Positions 50,851 to 60,790 are shown, numbered from the stretch's first letter. The stretch is 64,000 nt of DNA from Pseudomonas saudimassiliensis (GCF_000939975.1 NZ_LK391969.1:1437412-1501411); one strand, 5' to 3'. The notes: a model not told the origin generated them from the letters alone. Made by a program: numbers and translations.

Positions 50851-51480
50851 ATGAACACTCGCTCCAGTTCCGCCAACAAAAAGACACCGGCCCCGGTCAG
50901 AGCAGTTCGACCGCGGATCAAGGACAAGCGCAGCGCCATCCTGCAGGCGGCCCTCAAGGTGTTTGCCGAAGGGGGCGTCAATGGCGTGCCCATCCCGGTC
51001 GTCGCGCAGCAGGCCAATGTCGGTACCGGCACCATCTACCGCTATTTCGACAGCAAGGAACTGCTGGTCAACGAACTGTTCCGCGAACAGAAATCGATGC
51101 TCTACCAACGCCTGTATGGCGGCCTCGACCTGCGCCAGGCGCCCCGGGACGTATTCAACGAGATCTGGCAGCGCATGGTGTCCTTCGCCCGGGAAGCGCC
51201 GGATGCCTACCGGTTTCTCGAGCTGCAGGACCACCGGCCTTACCTGGATGAGGCCAGCCGGAAGCTGGAGCGTGAAGTGCTGGCGCCGATCCTCGCACAG
51301 TACGCGGCACTGCAGCAGCGCGGCGTCTTCCGCAGCGATCTGCGCGCCGAGGTATTGATGACCCTGGTCTGGGGCGCCTTCGTCAGCCTGATCAAGGCCG
51401 TGCGCGACGGGCATATCAGCTTGAACGAGGCCGATATCCACGCCGCCCGGCATGCCTGCTGGACGCTCTGTACCGGCTGA
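50851..51480 (+). CDS. TetR/AcrR family transcriptional regulator
   Basis: A 209-residue repressor-type protein. A basic N-terminal tail (1-25) precedes the TetR helix-turn-helix (KRSAILQAALKVFAEGG to VGTGTIYRYFDSKELLVNELF, about 26-75). The ligand-binding part (80-209) is helical and not specific. It follows spuH in the same direction after 63 bases and precedes the class V aminotransferase, so local control of one or both is plausible. The message may be leaderless. Confidence 0.9.
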   Translation: MNTRSSSANKKTPAPVRAVRPRIKDKRSAILQAALKVFAEGGVNGVPIPVVAQQANVGTGTIYRYFDSKELLVNELFREQKSMLYQRLYGGLDLRQAPRDVFNEIWQRMVSFAREAPDAYRFLELQDHRPYLDEASRKLEREVLAPILAQYAALQQRGVFRSDLRAEVLMTLVWGAFVSLIKAVRDGHISLNEADIHAARHACWTLCTG

Positions 51481-51566
51481 CAGCGCTTCCCCTTTGCAAT
51501 CTCCCCCCGTTGGGCTAGGGTCAGAGGATCACCGCACCCGGTGCCCTGACGCGAAGGAGATTACCT

Positions 51567-52691
51567 GTGTCCCATCTGGTTCCGACTGTCGACCCTGACG
51601 GCCTGCTCGAATACTCCGTGGTATTTACCGATCGCTCGCTCAATCACATGTCGGCTGCCTTCCAGCAGGTGATGCGCGATATCTCCACGACCCTGAAGGA
51701 AGTCTACAACGCCCAGGGCGTGGCCCTGGTGCCAGGCGGTGGAACCTACGGCATGGAAGCCGTGGCCCGCCAGTTTGCCCGGGGCCAGCGCTGCCTGGTG
51801 CTGCGCAACGGCTGGTTCAGCTACCGCTGGTCGCAGATCTTCGCCGCTACCGAACTCCCCGCCGAGGAGCGGGTACTCAAGGCCCGCCAGGTCGATTCCG
51901 GCGACCAGGCCCCCTTCGCACCAGCGCCGATCGACGAGGTAGTCACGGCCATCCGGGAATACCGGCCCGCCGTGGTCTTCGCCCCCCATGTGGAGACCGC
52001 CTCGGGCATTCTGCTGCCGGATGATTATCTGCAGGCGGTCGCCGCAGCCGTACATGAAGTAGGCGGGCTATTTGTGCTGGACTGCGTGGCTTCGGGCACG
52101 CTCTGGGTGGACATGCAGGACTGCGGCGTCGACATCCTGATCAGCGCCCCCCAGAAGGGCTGGAGCTCTTCGCCGTCCTGCGCCCTGGTCGCCTTCAGCG
52201 AGCGCGCACTGGAACGTATCGAGCACACCACCAGCAACAGCTTCGCCGCCGATCTGAAGAAGTGGCTGCAGATCATGCAGGCCTACGAGAACGGCGGCCA
52301 CGCCTACCACGCCACCCTGCCTACCGATGCGCTGAAGGCCTTCTGCGATACCATGCACGAAACCCGCGAATACGGTTTTGACCGGGTCAAGCAGGAACAG
52401 CTGGAATTGGGCAGAGCCGTGCGGGAGCTGCTGCGGGAGAAGGGTTTTGTCAGTGTGGCCGCCGCGGGTTTCGAGGCCCCGGGCGTGGTGGTCTGCTATA
52501 CCGAAGACGACCGGATCCACAGCGGCAGCGGCTTTCGCAGTGGCGGCCTGCAGACGGCCAGCGGCGTACCGCTGATGTGCGATGAGCCCGCCGGGTTCAA
52601 GACCTTCCGCATCGGCCTGTTCGGCCTGGACAAGCTGCATAACCGTGAGCGCACGGTAGCCAGCCTGCGGGAGGCCCTGGAAGCGCTCTAG
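51567..52691 (+). CDS. Class V aminotransferase, substrate unknown
   Basis: A 374-residue PLP enzyme of the fold I, class V group (alanine-glyoxylate, phosphonopyruvate or serine-pyruvate aminotransferase relatives). PLP motifs: GGGTYGMEAVARQF at the phosphate site, VDCVASG with the pyridine Asp-like position, and the Schiff-base Lys in SAPQKGWSSSP. It starts at GTG eight bases after GAAGGAGA. The neighbouring TetR gene and the amine-catabolic context suggest an amino-donor substrate, but this is inference. Confidence 0.85.
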   Translation: MSHLVPTVDPDGLLEYSVVFTDRSLNHMSAAFQQVMRDISTTLKEVYNAQGVALVPGGGTYGMEAVARQFARGQRCLVLRNGWFSYRWSQIFAATELPAEERVLKARQVDSGDQAPFAPAPIDEVVTAIREYRPAVVFAPHVETASGILLPDDYLQAVAAAVHEVGGLFVLDCVASGTLWVDMQDCGVDILISAPQKGWSSSPSCALVAFSERALERIEHTTSNSFAADLKKWLQIMQAYENGGHAYHATLPTDALKAFCDTMHETREYGFDRVKQEQLELGRAVRELLREKGFVSVAAAGFEAPGVVVCYTEDDRIHSGSGFRSGGLQTASGVPLMCDEPAGFKTFRIGLFGLDKLHNRERTVASLREALEAL

Positions 52692-53410
52692 CGCTTGTCG
52701 GCCGGGTTCACCGCCATGATCTCTTCCATCTTCAGCCCGGTCAGGCCGTGGATGGTGCGCCACAGATAGAACAGGATCGCCATCATCATGATCATCGAGG
52801 GGATGGCGATCATCGGGTAGCTGACCAGGGTCATGCGACCCAGCTCGGCATTGAAGGCCTCGGTACCGGCCGGGCTAACCACGATCCACTTGGCGACAAG
52901 GTAATTCATGATCGAGGAGAAGAAGAAGGTCCCGGCCAGGAAATAGGTCGCCTTGAGCAGGCGCTGTTCGAAGACCTCGCGCAGCCCGCGCTCCTGCAGC
53001 CGCTCATCGACGCGGTGCACATTCAGGACCTTCTCGTTGTACAGCAGGGTGCGAATCAGCGGATAACGCGTGCGGGTGGAAAACAGCACCGCCAATCCGA
53101 TGACGCCAGGCACGGTTGCTTCCTTGATGGCCAGCCACTGCGGGTCCAGCTCCAACAGGCCGATGCCGCCGGTGAGGAACACGCTGATGACGCCCAGTAC
53201 CGCGATGAAGTTGTACTTGCGGTAGCGGATCAGCTCGAACAAGCCCCAGCCCAGGGGAAAGGCCAGCGCCAGAACCAGGGCCTGATGGGGGCCGAAATGC
53301 GCCTCGCCGCTGAGCTTCATCAGGATCACCGAGGGGATCACGATGCTGACCAGCAGATCTACCATGGGGCGGGGTTTGTGTTGCGGGGTGTCGCGCAGAG
53401 CTTCGTTCAT
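52688..53410 (-). CDS. VC0807 family membrane protein
   Basis: A 240-residue inner-membrane protein with about six hydrophobic segments (for example LLVSIVIPSVILMKL near the start, ALVLALAFPLGWGLFELI, AVLGVISVFLTGGIGL, and a C-terminal pair around MIAIPSMIMMMAILFYLW). I recognise it as the VC0807-type family from the RYRKYNFIAVLGVISVFLTGGIGLLEL region. Function unknown. The ATG at 53410 is in-frame with a weak GGAT site. Convergent with the aminotransferase gene (4-base overlap of the 3' ends). Confidence 0.75.
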   Translation of the reverse strand: MNEALRDTPQHKPRPMVDLLVSIVIPSVILMKLSGEAHFGPHQALVLALAFPLGWGLFELIRYRKYNFIAVLGVISVFLTGGIGLLELDPQWLAIKEATVPGVIGLAVLFSTRTRYPLIRTLLYNEKVLNVHRVDERLQERGLREVFEQRLLKATYFLAGTFFFSSIMNYLVAKWIVVSPAGTEAFNAELGRMTLVSYPMIAIPSMIMMMAILFYLWRTIHGLTGLKMEEIMAVNPADKR

Positions 53411-53501
53411 GATATCCGGGGAATTCTCTTCTTCGTTGCACACATCATACACGCAGTGGTCGGGCGCGCGCGGTGCGCAGCCGACCAGCTGCCATGCGGC
53501 A

Positions 53502-54482
53502 TCAGCCCGCGGCGTTCATCGCCGTCCAGACCAGCAGGCCGGTATAGCCGCCGAAGACCGCCAGCAGCCCCGCCCCCTCCAGCCGATTGATGCGCCCGGG
53601 GCGCCCGCGCCAGCCGATGCACATCAGCAGCAGCGCCACGGTCAGTCCCGCCATCAGCAACCAGTCACGGCTGAGGGTCTCCGGGGCAACCTGCAGCGGG
53701 TGGATGACCGCCGCAATCCCTACCACGGCCAGGGTGTTGAACAAGCCCGAGCCGATGATATTGCCCAGCGCCAGGTCATGCTGGCCCTTGCGAATGGCCG
53801 CCAGCGAAGAGGCCAGCTCTGGCAGCGAGGTGCCTATGGCGACCACCGTCAGGCCGATGATCATGTCGCTGATGCCCAGATCGCTGGCGATATGCACCGC
53901 CCCCCACACCAGCAATCGCGAGCTGGCGATCAGCAGCAACAGCCCCAGCACCAGCCACATGATGGCTCGCCCCAAAGGCATGATATCGGCGAGGTATTCC
54001 TTCTGGACCTCATCGCCAGCGACATTGTCGCGGTTGCGCACGCCGTCACGGATCGACAGCGCCATCAACAGGGCGAATACCACCAGCAGCACGATACCGT
54101 CCGTGCGACTGAGTGCCCCATCAATTACCTGCCAACCGGCCAGGGCAGTGATCCCCAGCAATATTGGCAACTCACGGCGCACCACCTGGCCATGGGCGGT
54201 GATCGGACTGATCAGCGCCACCAGGCCGATGATCAGCGCAATATTGGTGATATTAGACCCCCAGGCATTGCCCAGGGCGATCCCCGAATTGCCCTGCAGG
54301 GAGGCCAGCGCGGAAACGGACAACTCCGGTGCCGAGGTACCGAAGCCGATGATGAGCATGCCGATCAGCAGCGGCGGCATTCCGCCGTGCACTGCGGCAG
54401 CCGAGGCCCCTTCAACAAAACGATCAGCACTCCAGACCAGAACGACCAGTCCGATGATAATGGCAGCTATAGCTAACAACAT
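53502..54482 (-). CDS. Calcium/sodium antiporter (YrbG/CaCA family)
   Basis: A 326-residue inner-membrane exchanger with ten to eleven helices and the two inverted alpha repeats GFGTSAPELSVSALAS and AIGTSLPELASSLAA, each carrying the Glu used for cation transport. It exports Ca2+ (or K+/Ca2+) against Na+ or H+. The ATG at 54482 has GGAAT upstream; an in-frame TTG five codons earlier is less likely. Divergent from the first chemoreceptor gene. Confidence 0.92.
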   Translation of the reverse strand: MLLAIAAIIIGLVVLVWSADRFVEGASAAAVHGGMPPLLIGMLIIGFGTSAPELSVSALASLQGNSGIALGNAWGSNITNIALIIGLVALISPITAHGQVVRRELPILLGITALAGWQVIDGALSRTDGIVLLVVFALLMALSIRDGVRNRDNVAGDEVQKEYLADIMPLGRAIMWLVLGLLLLIASSRLLVWGAVHIASDLGISDMIIGLTVVAIGTSLPELASSLAAIRKGQHDLALGNIIGSGLFNTLAVVGIAAVIHPLQVAPETLSRDWLLMAGLTVALLLMCIGWRGRPGRINRLEGAGLLAVFGGYTGLLVWTAMNAAG

Positions 54483-54640
54483 GTATCGAGATTCCAATTA
54501 ATCAGAAGCGGGCAGTATGAGTTAAAGTTATTACCCTCGCCAGCCGATACCACCCCACACATCCAATAACTATCCCCAACGCTCTGCGCCGCCGCTTACC
54601 GAAGCGCTGCGTACTCATTTCCCGTTTCCACGAGGTTCAG

Positions 54641-56263
54641 ATGTTACTCAAGTCGTCATTGCGCAGGCAGAGCCTGGCGCTGATCATAGGCAGTCTGCTG
54701 CTGATGCTGGCCGTTGCCCTGGTCAGCGTATGGTCACTGGCCGATGAACTGCGCAATTACCGGTTGTTGATGGAAGGCCCCCAGGCCACCGCCAGGCTGA
54801 TTGAAGAAACCAATCTCACGTTCAAGACCCAGGTCCAGGAATGGAAGAACGTCCTGCTGCGCGGCGGTGAACAGGCCGACCTGGACCGTTACTGGCTGCA
54901 GTTCCAGAACAGCGAGAAACAGGTGCAGGAGCTGCTCGGACGGGTTGCCCAACTGGACCTGCCGCCGCCGTTCCGTGAGCGCGTAGCGGCCGTGAAGGCC
55001 CGGCACCAGACCCTCGGCACCGAATACCGGGAAGGACTGGAATACTTCCTGGCGGCTGGCCACGACCCGGTGGCCGGCGACGACCACGTCCGCGGCATCG
55101 ACCGGGAGGCCACCTACCAACTGGAGGCCCTGGTGCTGGAGGTCAACCAGCATGCGGCCAGCGAGGTCGAGCGGATTCGCGGCACCGTCGAGCGTACGGT
55201 CTGGCTGTCCCTGGTGATCATGATCAGCGCGACCCTGCTGATCGGTGCCCTGGCCAGCTGGCTGATCACGACCCAACTGATCACCCCCATCACCGGGCTG
55301 ATCCGCCAGGTGGCGCAGCTGAGCCAGGGCCGCTTCGAGGAAGAGATCCGCAGCCAGCGCCAGGATGAACTGGGTGTACTGGCCCGCGCCGCCAATGAAC
55401 TGCGCGGCTTTCTCGCCGAAACCGCCCGGGGGCTACGCCATGGCACCAGCGAACTCGACCGCGCCAGCGGCGGGCTCAATACCGTGGCGACCCGCATGGC
55501 CCATGGCAGCCGGGAACAGTTCTCCCGCACCGACCAGGTCGCCACCGCAATCCAGGAAATGTCCGCCACCTCCGCCGAGGTGGCGCGCTACGCCGCGGAT
55601 GCCTCGGGCGCGGCAGATGCCGCCGATGATAACGCGCGCCGGGGCCGCCTGGTGATGGACGAGACCATCGAGTCCATGCAGTCGCTGCTCGGGGAAATCG
55701 GCCATACCGCCAAGGTCATCCACCAGCTGGAAAATGACAGCCTGCGCATCGGCAAGGTATTGGAGGTGATCCAGAACATTGCCGAGCAGACCAACCTGCT
55801 CGCGCTGAATGCCGCCATCGAAGCCGCCCGTGCGGGCGAGGCCGGCCGTGGTTTTGCCGTGGTCGCCGATGAGGTACGCACCCTGGCCCAGCGCACCAGC
55901 CAGTCCACCACCGAGATCCAGACCATCATCAGCAACGTGCAGAATGGCGCCGAGGAAGCCGCCCGGGCGATCGAAGGCGGCAAGCACCGTGGTGATACCA
56001 GCATGCAACAGGTGACCCTGGCGGGCGACAGTCTGCAGCAGATCGCACTGGCGGTAGAGTCCATCCGCGACATGAACCGCCAGATTGCTACCGCGGCCGA
56101 GGAGCAGACCAGCGTATCCGAGGACATCTCGCGCAATATCACCGAGATCACCCAGATTGCCGCGACCAACCAGCAGGATGTCGACCATACAGCCCAGGCC
56201 AGCGCGACGCTGCATGAACTATCCGCCGAACTCAACCAACTGGCGGCGCGGCTGCAGGCGTAA
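54641..56263 (+). CDS. Methyl-accepting chemotaxis protein (4HB-type sensor)
   Basis: A 540-residue receptor: membrane helix 1 (about 13-34), periplasmic helical sensor of about 150 residues (35-187), membrane helix 2 (about 188-212), HAMP (213-265), and the cytoplasmic signalling rod with hairpin tip [24 protein letters not shown]. The sensor size fits a single four-helix bundle. Ligand unknown. No CheR-docking pentapeptide is present at the C-terminus. It precedes a second receptor gene by 89 bases in the same direction. Confidence 0.92.
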   Translation: MLLKSSLRRQSLALIIGSLLLMLAVALVSVWSLADELRNYRLLMEGPQATARLIEETNLTFKTQVQEWKNVLLRGGEQADLDRYWLQFQNSEKQVQELLGRVAQLDLPPPFRERVAAVKARHQTLGTEYREGLEYFLAAGHDPVAGDDHVRGIDREATYQLEALVLEVNQHAASEVERIRGTVERTVWLSLVIMISATLLIGALASWLITTQLITPITGLIRQVAQLSQGRFEEEIRSQRQDELGVLARAANELRGFLAETARGLRHGTSELDRASGGLNTVATRMAHGSREQFSRTDQVATAIQEMSATSAEVARYAADASGAADAADDNARRGRLVMDETIESMQSLLGEIGHTAKVIHQLENDSLRIGKVLEVIQNIAEQTNLLALNAAIEAARAGEAGRGFAVVADEVRTLAQRTSQSTTEIQTIISNVQNGAEEAARAIEGGKHRGDTSMQQVTLAGDSLQQIALAVESIRDMNRQIATAAEEQTSVSEDISRNITEITQIAATNQQDVDHTAQASATLHELSAELNQLAARLQA

Positions 56264-56352
56264 GCGGGCCGCCGCATCCCGGGCCCAGACACCACGATTC
56301 ATAAGAACAACAACCAGCTGTACATTTTTTATACACCGGAGAAGAAGCATAG

Positions 56353-58259
56353 ATGAAAAGCTGGTTTGCCAACCTGAGCGTCAACCTGAAACTCGGCCTG
56401 GGCTTCGGCTGGTTCTGCTGTTTACCCTGGTCCTGTCGGTTACTGCCTGGCAGAGCCTGGGCACCCTGATCGATGACGGCAAACGGGCCGGCGACCTCGC
56501 CCGGCTCGAGAATGCCCTGAGCAAACTGCGGATTACCCGCATGCAATATCTGGCGGCCAATGGCGATGCGGCCATTTCCGCCAAGGTCCAGGAGCAGCTG
56601 GACGCCTTCGGCGCCGAACAGCGCCAGCTGGTCAGTGCGTTGGCGCACCCGGAGGATCGGCAAACCGCCGAACCCCTGCCACAGATCATTGCGGACTACC
56701 AGGCCACCCTGGACAGCATGCGCGACGCCTTCGCCAACCGCAGCGCTGCCTTGCAGAGCATGAACCAGCAGGCCGGCAAGATGGTTGAGCTGCTCGCATC
56801 ACTGACCAGCCAGGCGGCGCAGAGCGACGATCCGCAACTGGCGCGGGCCGTCGACGCTTTCGCCTACAGCTTCCTGCAAGTGCGTTTCGATATCCGCATG
56901 GTCATGACCGAAGGCGGCGCCGAGGCAGAACAGGCACTGGCCCGCGCCATCGAGGCCGCCAACCGCGATCTCGCCCGGCTCGAGCGCCTGGCCCTGGGCG
57001 GCCAGCAGCAGTCGCTGGTCCAGGCCCGGCAGATAATGACGGACTATGTGACGCAGCAGCACCGCTATGAAGCCGGCACCCGGCAGATCGCCCAGGCGCG
57101 CCAGGAGAACGTCGTGCAAGGCAACGGCATCATGGGCATCACCGAACAGTTGCGCCAGGCCCAGCTGGAGCGTGGCGATGAGCAGGCCACCGCCACCCGC
57201 TCCCTGCAGCTCACCGTCACCCTCCTCGCCCTGCTGATTGGCAGCCTGAGCGCGGTGCTGATCACCCGCCAGATCACCGGGCCGCTCAACGCTACCCGCC
57301 TGACCCTGCAGCGCATTGCCGATGGTGACCTGACCCACCAGGAGCAGATAACCCGCCGCGACGAGTTTGGTGAGCTGCAGCTCGGGGTACAGCGCATGGC
57401 CACGAGCCTGCGCGAACTGATCGGCCGGATCCACGACAGTGTTACCCAGATTGCCAGCGCCGCCGAGGAACTGTCCGCCGTCACCGAACAGACCCGGGTC
57501 GGCATCAACAGTCAGAAGGAAGAAACCGACCAGGTGGCCACCGCCATGCAGGAAATGTCGGCGACCGTCCATGACGTGGCACGCAATGCCGAGCAGGCTT
57601 CCCTGGCAGCCACCAGCGCCAACGGCGAAGCGCGCAACGGGGATGAGGTGGTGAACCAGGCCATCAGCCAGATCGAGCGCCTGGCCGACGAGGTGACCCG
57701 GTCGACCGAAGCCATGGAAATGCTCAAGCAGGAAAGCAGCAAGATCGGCACCGTCATGGACGTGATCAAGGCCGTGGCCGACCAGACCAACCTGCTGGCG
57801 CTCAATGCTGCCATCGAAGCGGCGCGCGCCGGCGAGGCCGGGCGCGGTTTCGCGGTGGTAGCCGATGAGGTGCGCTCGCTGGCCCAGCGCACCCAGCAGT
57901 CCACCGAGGAAATCGAAGCCCTGGTCGCCGCGGTGCACAGCGGCACCCAGCAGGTCGCCAGCCGCCTGCAGAGCAGCCATGCCCTGGCCGGCAGCAGCGT
58001 CGAGCTGACCCGCACCGCGGGCGCCGCCCTGGGCAGCATCACCGACAGCGTGGCCAACATCCAATCGATGAACCAGCAGATTGCCGCCGCCGCCGAGCAG
58101 CAGAGCGCGGTGGCCGAGGAGATCAGCCGCAGCGTGGTCAATGTGCGCGATGTGGCCGAGCAGAGCGCTACCGGCAGTGACCAGACCGCCACATCCAGCA
58201 TTGAGCTGGCGCGGCTGGGCAATGAATTACAGGTGCTGGTCAGCCGGTTCCGGGTCTGA
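56353..58259 (+). pseudogene. Methyl-accepting chemotaxis protein (HBM-type size), frameshifted in membrane helix 1
   Basis: The ATG at 56353 follows GGAGAAG and encodes [19 protein letters not shown], a classic receptor start. At 56407-56410 the frame breaks: CTGGGCTTCGGCTGG should read GGCTTCGGCCTGG; one C is missing. The original frame stops at 56467-56469, while the next frame continues [14 protein letters not shown] and stays open to 58259. Corrected length is 635 residues: sensor of about 250 residues (helical bimodular size), helix 2 ([20 protein letters not shown]), HAMP, and intact tip [24 protein letters not shown]. Either a real inactivating deletion or a sequencing error. Confidence 0.8.
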
Positions 58260-58283
58260 CCCGACCGGCCAACCCCGGCGGCA

Positions 58284-59984
58284 TCACGCGATCGCGCGGT
58301 GCCGCTTCTGCTGCTCCTCTTCCACCAACTCCTTCTTCGACAGCTTGCCCACCGGGGTACGTGGCAGCGCCGCACGGATCTCCATCGCCGCCAGGCGCTC
58401 ATGCTTGCCCAGACGTGACTCCAGGAAGGCCTGCAGCTGGGCGAAATCGAAGGGGTCGGCGCCGGCCTTGAGCTTGATGAAGGCCTTGGGCGCCTGGCCG
58501 CGGTAGGCGTCGTCGATACCGATCACCGAGACCTCCTCCACCGCCGGGTGCTCATAGATGGCTTCCTCGATTACCCGCGGATAGACGTTGTACCCGCTGC
58601 ACAGGATCATATCCTTGGTCCGGTCGACGATATACAGCCAGCCCTCCTCGTCCATGTAACCTACATCGCCCGTACGGAGGAAACCGTCAGCGGTCATCGC
58701 CTCGGCGGTGGCCTCGGGACGCTTCCAATACCCAGCCGTGACGTTCGCCCCGGCGATGCAGACCTCGCCCCGCTCGCCGGGCGGCAAACTGCCGGGCGCG
58801 CCATCCAGCGGGGCGATGCGGATCTGCGCACCCGGCACCGGGATGCCGCAGGAGCCGGGGCGCGGCGTGGCATCGCGTGGGGTAAAGGTGCCGGTGGTGG
58901 TGGTCTCGGTCATGCCCCAGCCCTCGCGCAGGGCGCAACCGGCCATCTGCGAATAGCGCTGCTGCACTTCCAGCGGCAGCGGCGCGCCGCCGGAGTTGCA
59001 CAGTTTCAGCGAGGTGAGGTCTAGCTGCGCGGTCAGCGGGTGGGCCAACAGGCCGATGAACATGGTCGGCACGCCGGGGAAGGTGGTGATGCGGTTGTCG
59101 TGGATCTCCCGCAGTACCGTTTCGGCATCGAAGCGCGGGTGCAGATAGACCTCCGCCGCCATGCGCAGGCTGAACAGCATGTTGATCATCAGCGCATAGA
59201 TGTGGAACGGCGGCAGCACCGCCAGCACCCGCTCCTCGCCGGGCCGCAGGGACTCATCGAGGATCGCCTGCAGCTGGGAACAGCTGGCGGTGATATTGGC
59301 GTGGGTCAGCATGGCGCCCTTGGGCGCGCCGGTGGTGCCGCCGGTGTACTGCAATACCGCCAGCGCGGTTGCCGCGTCATCCAGCGGGTAGGCCGTGTAG
59401 TCGCCGTCGTTATCCAACAGGCTGGCGAACGAGCGGCAGTGCTCACCGAAGGCGACCTCGGTAGCCGGCCCGAGCAGGTTGGCCTGCTCGGCGCTGGCAT
59501 CGGGCGCGAACTCGGTGAAGTGGCCGACAATCAGTGTCTGCAGCCGGCTGTTGGCGCACAGCCCCGCCATTTTCGGGTACAGCGCAGCCAGGTCGAGGGT
59601 AACCATCAGCGCCGTTTCGCTGTCCTCGATCTTGTGCGCCAGGGTGCGCTCGGCGTCCAGGGGTGAGTAATTGACCACGGTGCCGCCAGCCCGCAGCACG
59701 CCCATGAAGGCGATGACGTAATGGGGCGTATTGGGCAGGTACAGCCCGACGTGCACGCCGGGCTTCACGCCCAACCGCTGGAAGCCGCAGGCGGCGCGGT
59801 TGACCAGCTCGTTGAGCTGACGATAGTTGAGGCGGTGGCCTAGGAAGTTGAGTGCCGGGTGGTCGGGGTACTGGGTGACGGCCTGTTCCAGCAGGGTCCA
59901 TACCGGCCCCGTGGGTAGCTCGACATCCCAGCGCAGGGGGTCGGGATAGGAGTCCAGCCAGCGTAACTGCCCATTCGCGTTCAT
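58284..59984 (-). CDS. Long-chain acyl-CoA synthetase (AMP-forming, FadD/PimA-like)
   Basis: A 566-residue ANL-superfamily ligase that activates a carboxylate to acyl-AMP and then acyl-CoA. Motifs: P-loop YTGGTTGAPKGA, A5 GWGMTETTT, A7 RTGDVGYMDEEGW, hinge DRTKDMI, and catalytic Lys in PRTPVGKLSKKEL. No membrane helix. I cannot set chain-length preference; PimA-type dicarboxylate ligases and FadD-like ligases are both close. Convergent with the frameshifted receptor. Confidence 0.9.
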   Translation of the reverse strand: MNANGQLRWLDSYPDPLRWDVELPTGPVWTLLEQAVTQYPDHPALNFLGHRLNYRQLNELVNRAACGFQRLGVKPGVHVGLYLPNTPHYVIAFMGVLRAGGTVVNYSPLDAERTLAHKIEDSETALMVTLDLAALYPKMAGLCANSRLQTLIVGHFTEFAPDASAEQANLLGPATEVAFGEHCRSFASLLDNDGDYTAYPLDDAATALAVLQYTGGTTGAPKGAMLTHANITASCSQLQAILDESLRPGEERVLAVLPPFHIYALMINMLFSLRMAAEVYLHPRFDAETVLREIHDNRITTFPGVPTMFIGLLAHPLTAQLDLTSLKLCNSGGAPLPLEVQQRYSQMAGCALREGWGMTETTTTGTFTPRDATPRPGSCGIPVPGAQIRIAPLDGAPGSLPPGERGEVCIAGANVTAGYWKRPEATAEAMTADGFLRTGDVGYMDEEGWLYIVDRTKDMILCSGYNVYPRVIEEAIYEHPAVEEVSVIGIDDAYRGQAPKAFIKLKAGADPFDFAQLQAFLESRLGKHERLAAMEIRAALPRTPVGKLSKKELVEEEQQKRHRAIA

Positions 59985-60017
59985 GACACGCCTCCTCGGC
60001 TTGATTGTAATTATTGG

Positions 60018-60122
60018 TTAGCTGACCCTAGCGCTGCGCGCACGCTGTGCAAAGGCAAATCCAGCAAGGATATACGCCGCCATAAGAACGCTGATACCTC
60101 CCGCCAGGCCAGCATGTGACAT
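60018..60122 (-). CDS. Possible 34-residue single-helix membrane protein
   Basis: A short minus-strand frame (MSHAGLAGGISVLMAAYI...) consists of one hydrophobic helix (about residues 5-25) and a basic end (QRARSARVS), the layout of small inner-membrane proteins. It lies 33 bases upstream of the acyl-CoA ligase start, in the same direction. There is no good ribosome site and codon use is unremarkable, so it may be chance. Confidence 0.22.
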   Translation of the reverse strand: MSHAGLAGGISVLMAAYILAGFAFAQRARSARVS

Positions 60123-60219
60123 CACTCGCAGTTTATTGAATGGGTCGGCAATCAAATTGCAATAAGCGAAGCGGGTTGGTAGATTCCGGGGCTTCTTCAT
60201 ACCTACACGGAATACATCC

Positions 60220-60708
60220 ATGAAACGGATCCTGCTCGGTTCCCTGCTTGCTGCTGCTTCGTTCAACGCCTTCGCTACCGCACCGGGCGGCCCAGGCTGC
60301 GGCTGGGGTAACATGCTGTTCGAAGGTCAGCGTGGCCTGCCCTCACATCTGGTTGCGTCCATCACCAACGGTACCTCCGGCAATGCCACCTTCGGCATGA
60401 CCTCGGGCACCAACGGCTGCAACACCAGCGGCGCGCTGGCCTACCATGGCAAGCCGATGCTGGTGCTGAGCAGCATCATGGATGAACTGTCCGAAGACAT
60501 GGCCCGTGGCGAGGGCGAAGCCCTGACCACCTACGCCGTGGTACTGGGTGTGCCCGCCCAGGACCGGGCACATTTTGCTGCAGTGACCAGCGCGCATTTC
60601 GCGGACATCTTCAGCTCCGCCGAAGTCACCGCCGAACAGGTCCACGCCGCCACCCTGGCGGTCATGAAGCAGGATGCGGTCCTGGCGCAGTACGCCGACC
60701 AGGTCTGA
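60220..60708 (+). CDS. DUF3015 periplasmic protein
   Basis: A 162-residue exported protein: signal peptide (1-19, ending AFA) and a mature domain with PGCGWGNMLF, GTSGNATFGMTSGTNGC and MLVLSSIMDELSEDMARGEGE, the DUF3015 pattern. Two Cys (in GPGCGWG and TNGCN) can form a disulfide. Function unknown. The DUF4105 gene follows after 82 bases in the same direction; the two are regular neighbours in Pseudomonas. Confidence 0.88.
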   Translation: MKRILLGSLLAAASFNAFATAPGGPGCGWGNMLFEGQRGLPSHLVASITNGTSGNATFGMTSGTNGCNTSGALAYHGKPMLVLSSIMDELSEDMARGEGEALTTYAVVLGVPAQDRAHFAAVTSAHFADIFSSAEVTAEQVHAATLAVMKQDAVLAQYADQV

Positions 60709-60717
60709 TCTTCGTGC

Positions 60718-60749
60718 ATCACCGGCCGGCAATCGTGCTGGCCGGTGAT
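60718..60749 (+). terminator. Hairpin after the DUF3015 gene
   Basis: ATCACCGGCC (60718-60727) pairs with GGCCGGTGAT (60740-60749), a 10-bp stem with a 12-base loop. The tail TCTCTGG is poor in T, so it may attenuate and not fully stop transcription before the DUF4105 gene. Confidence 0.4.
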
Positions 60750-60790
60750 TCTCTGGCATCCTGCCCCATCGCTTTCCACGCCGGCCTCGC

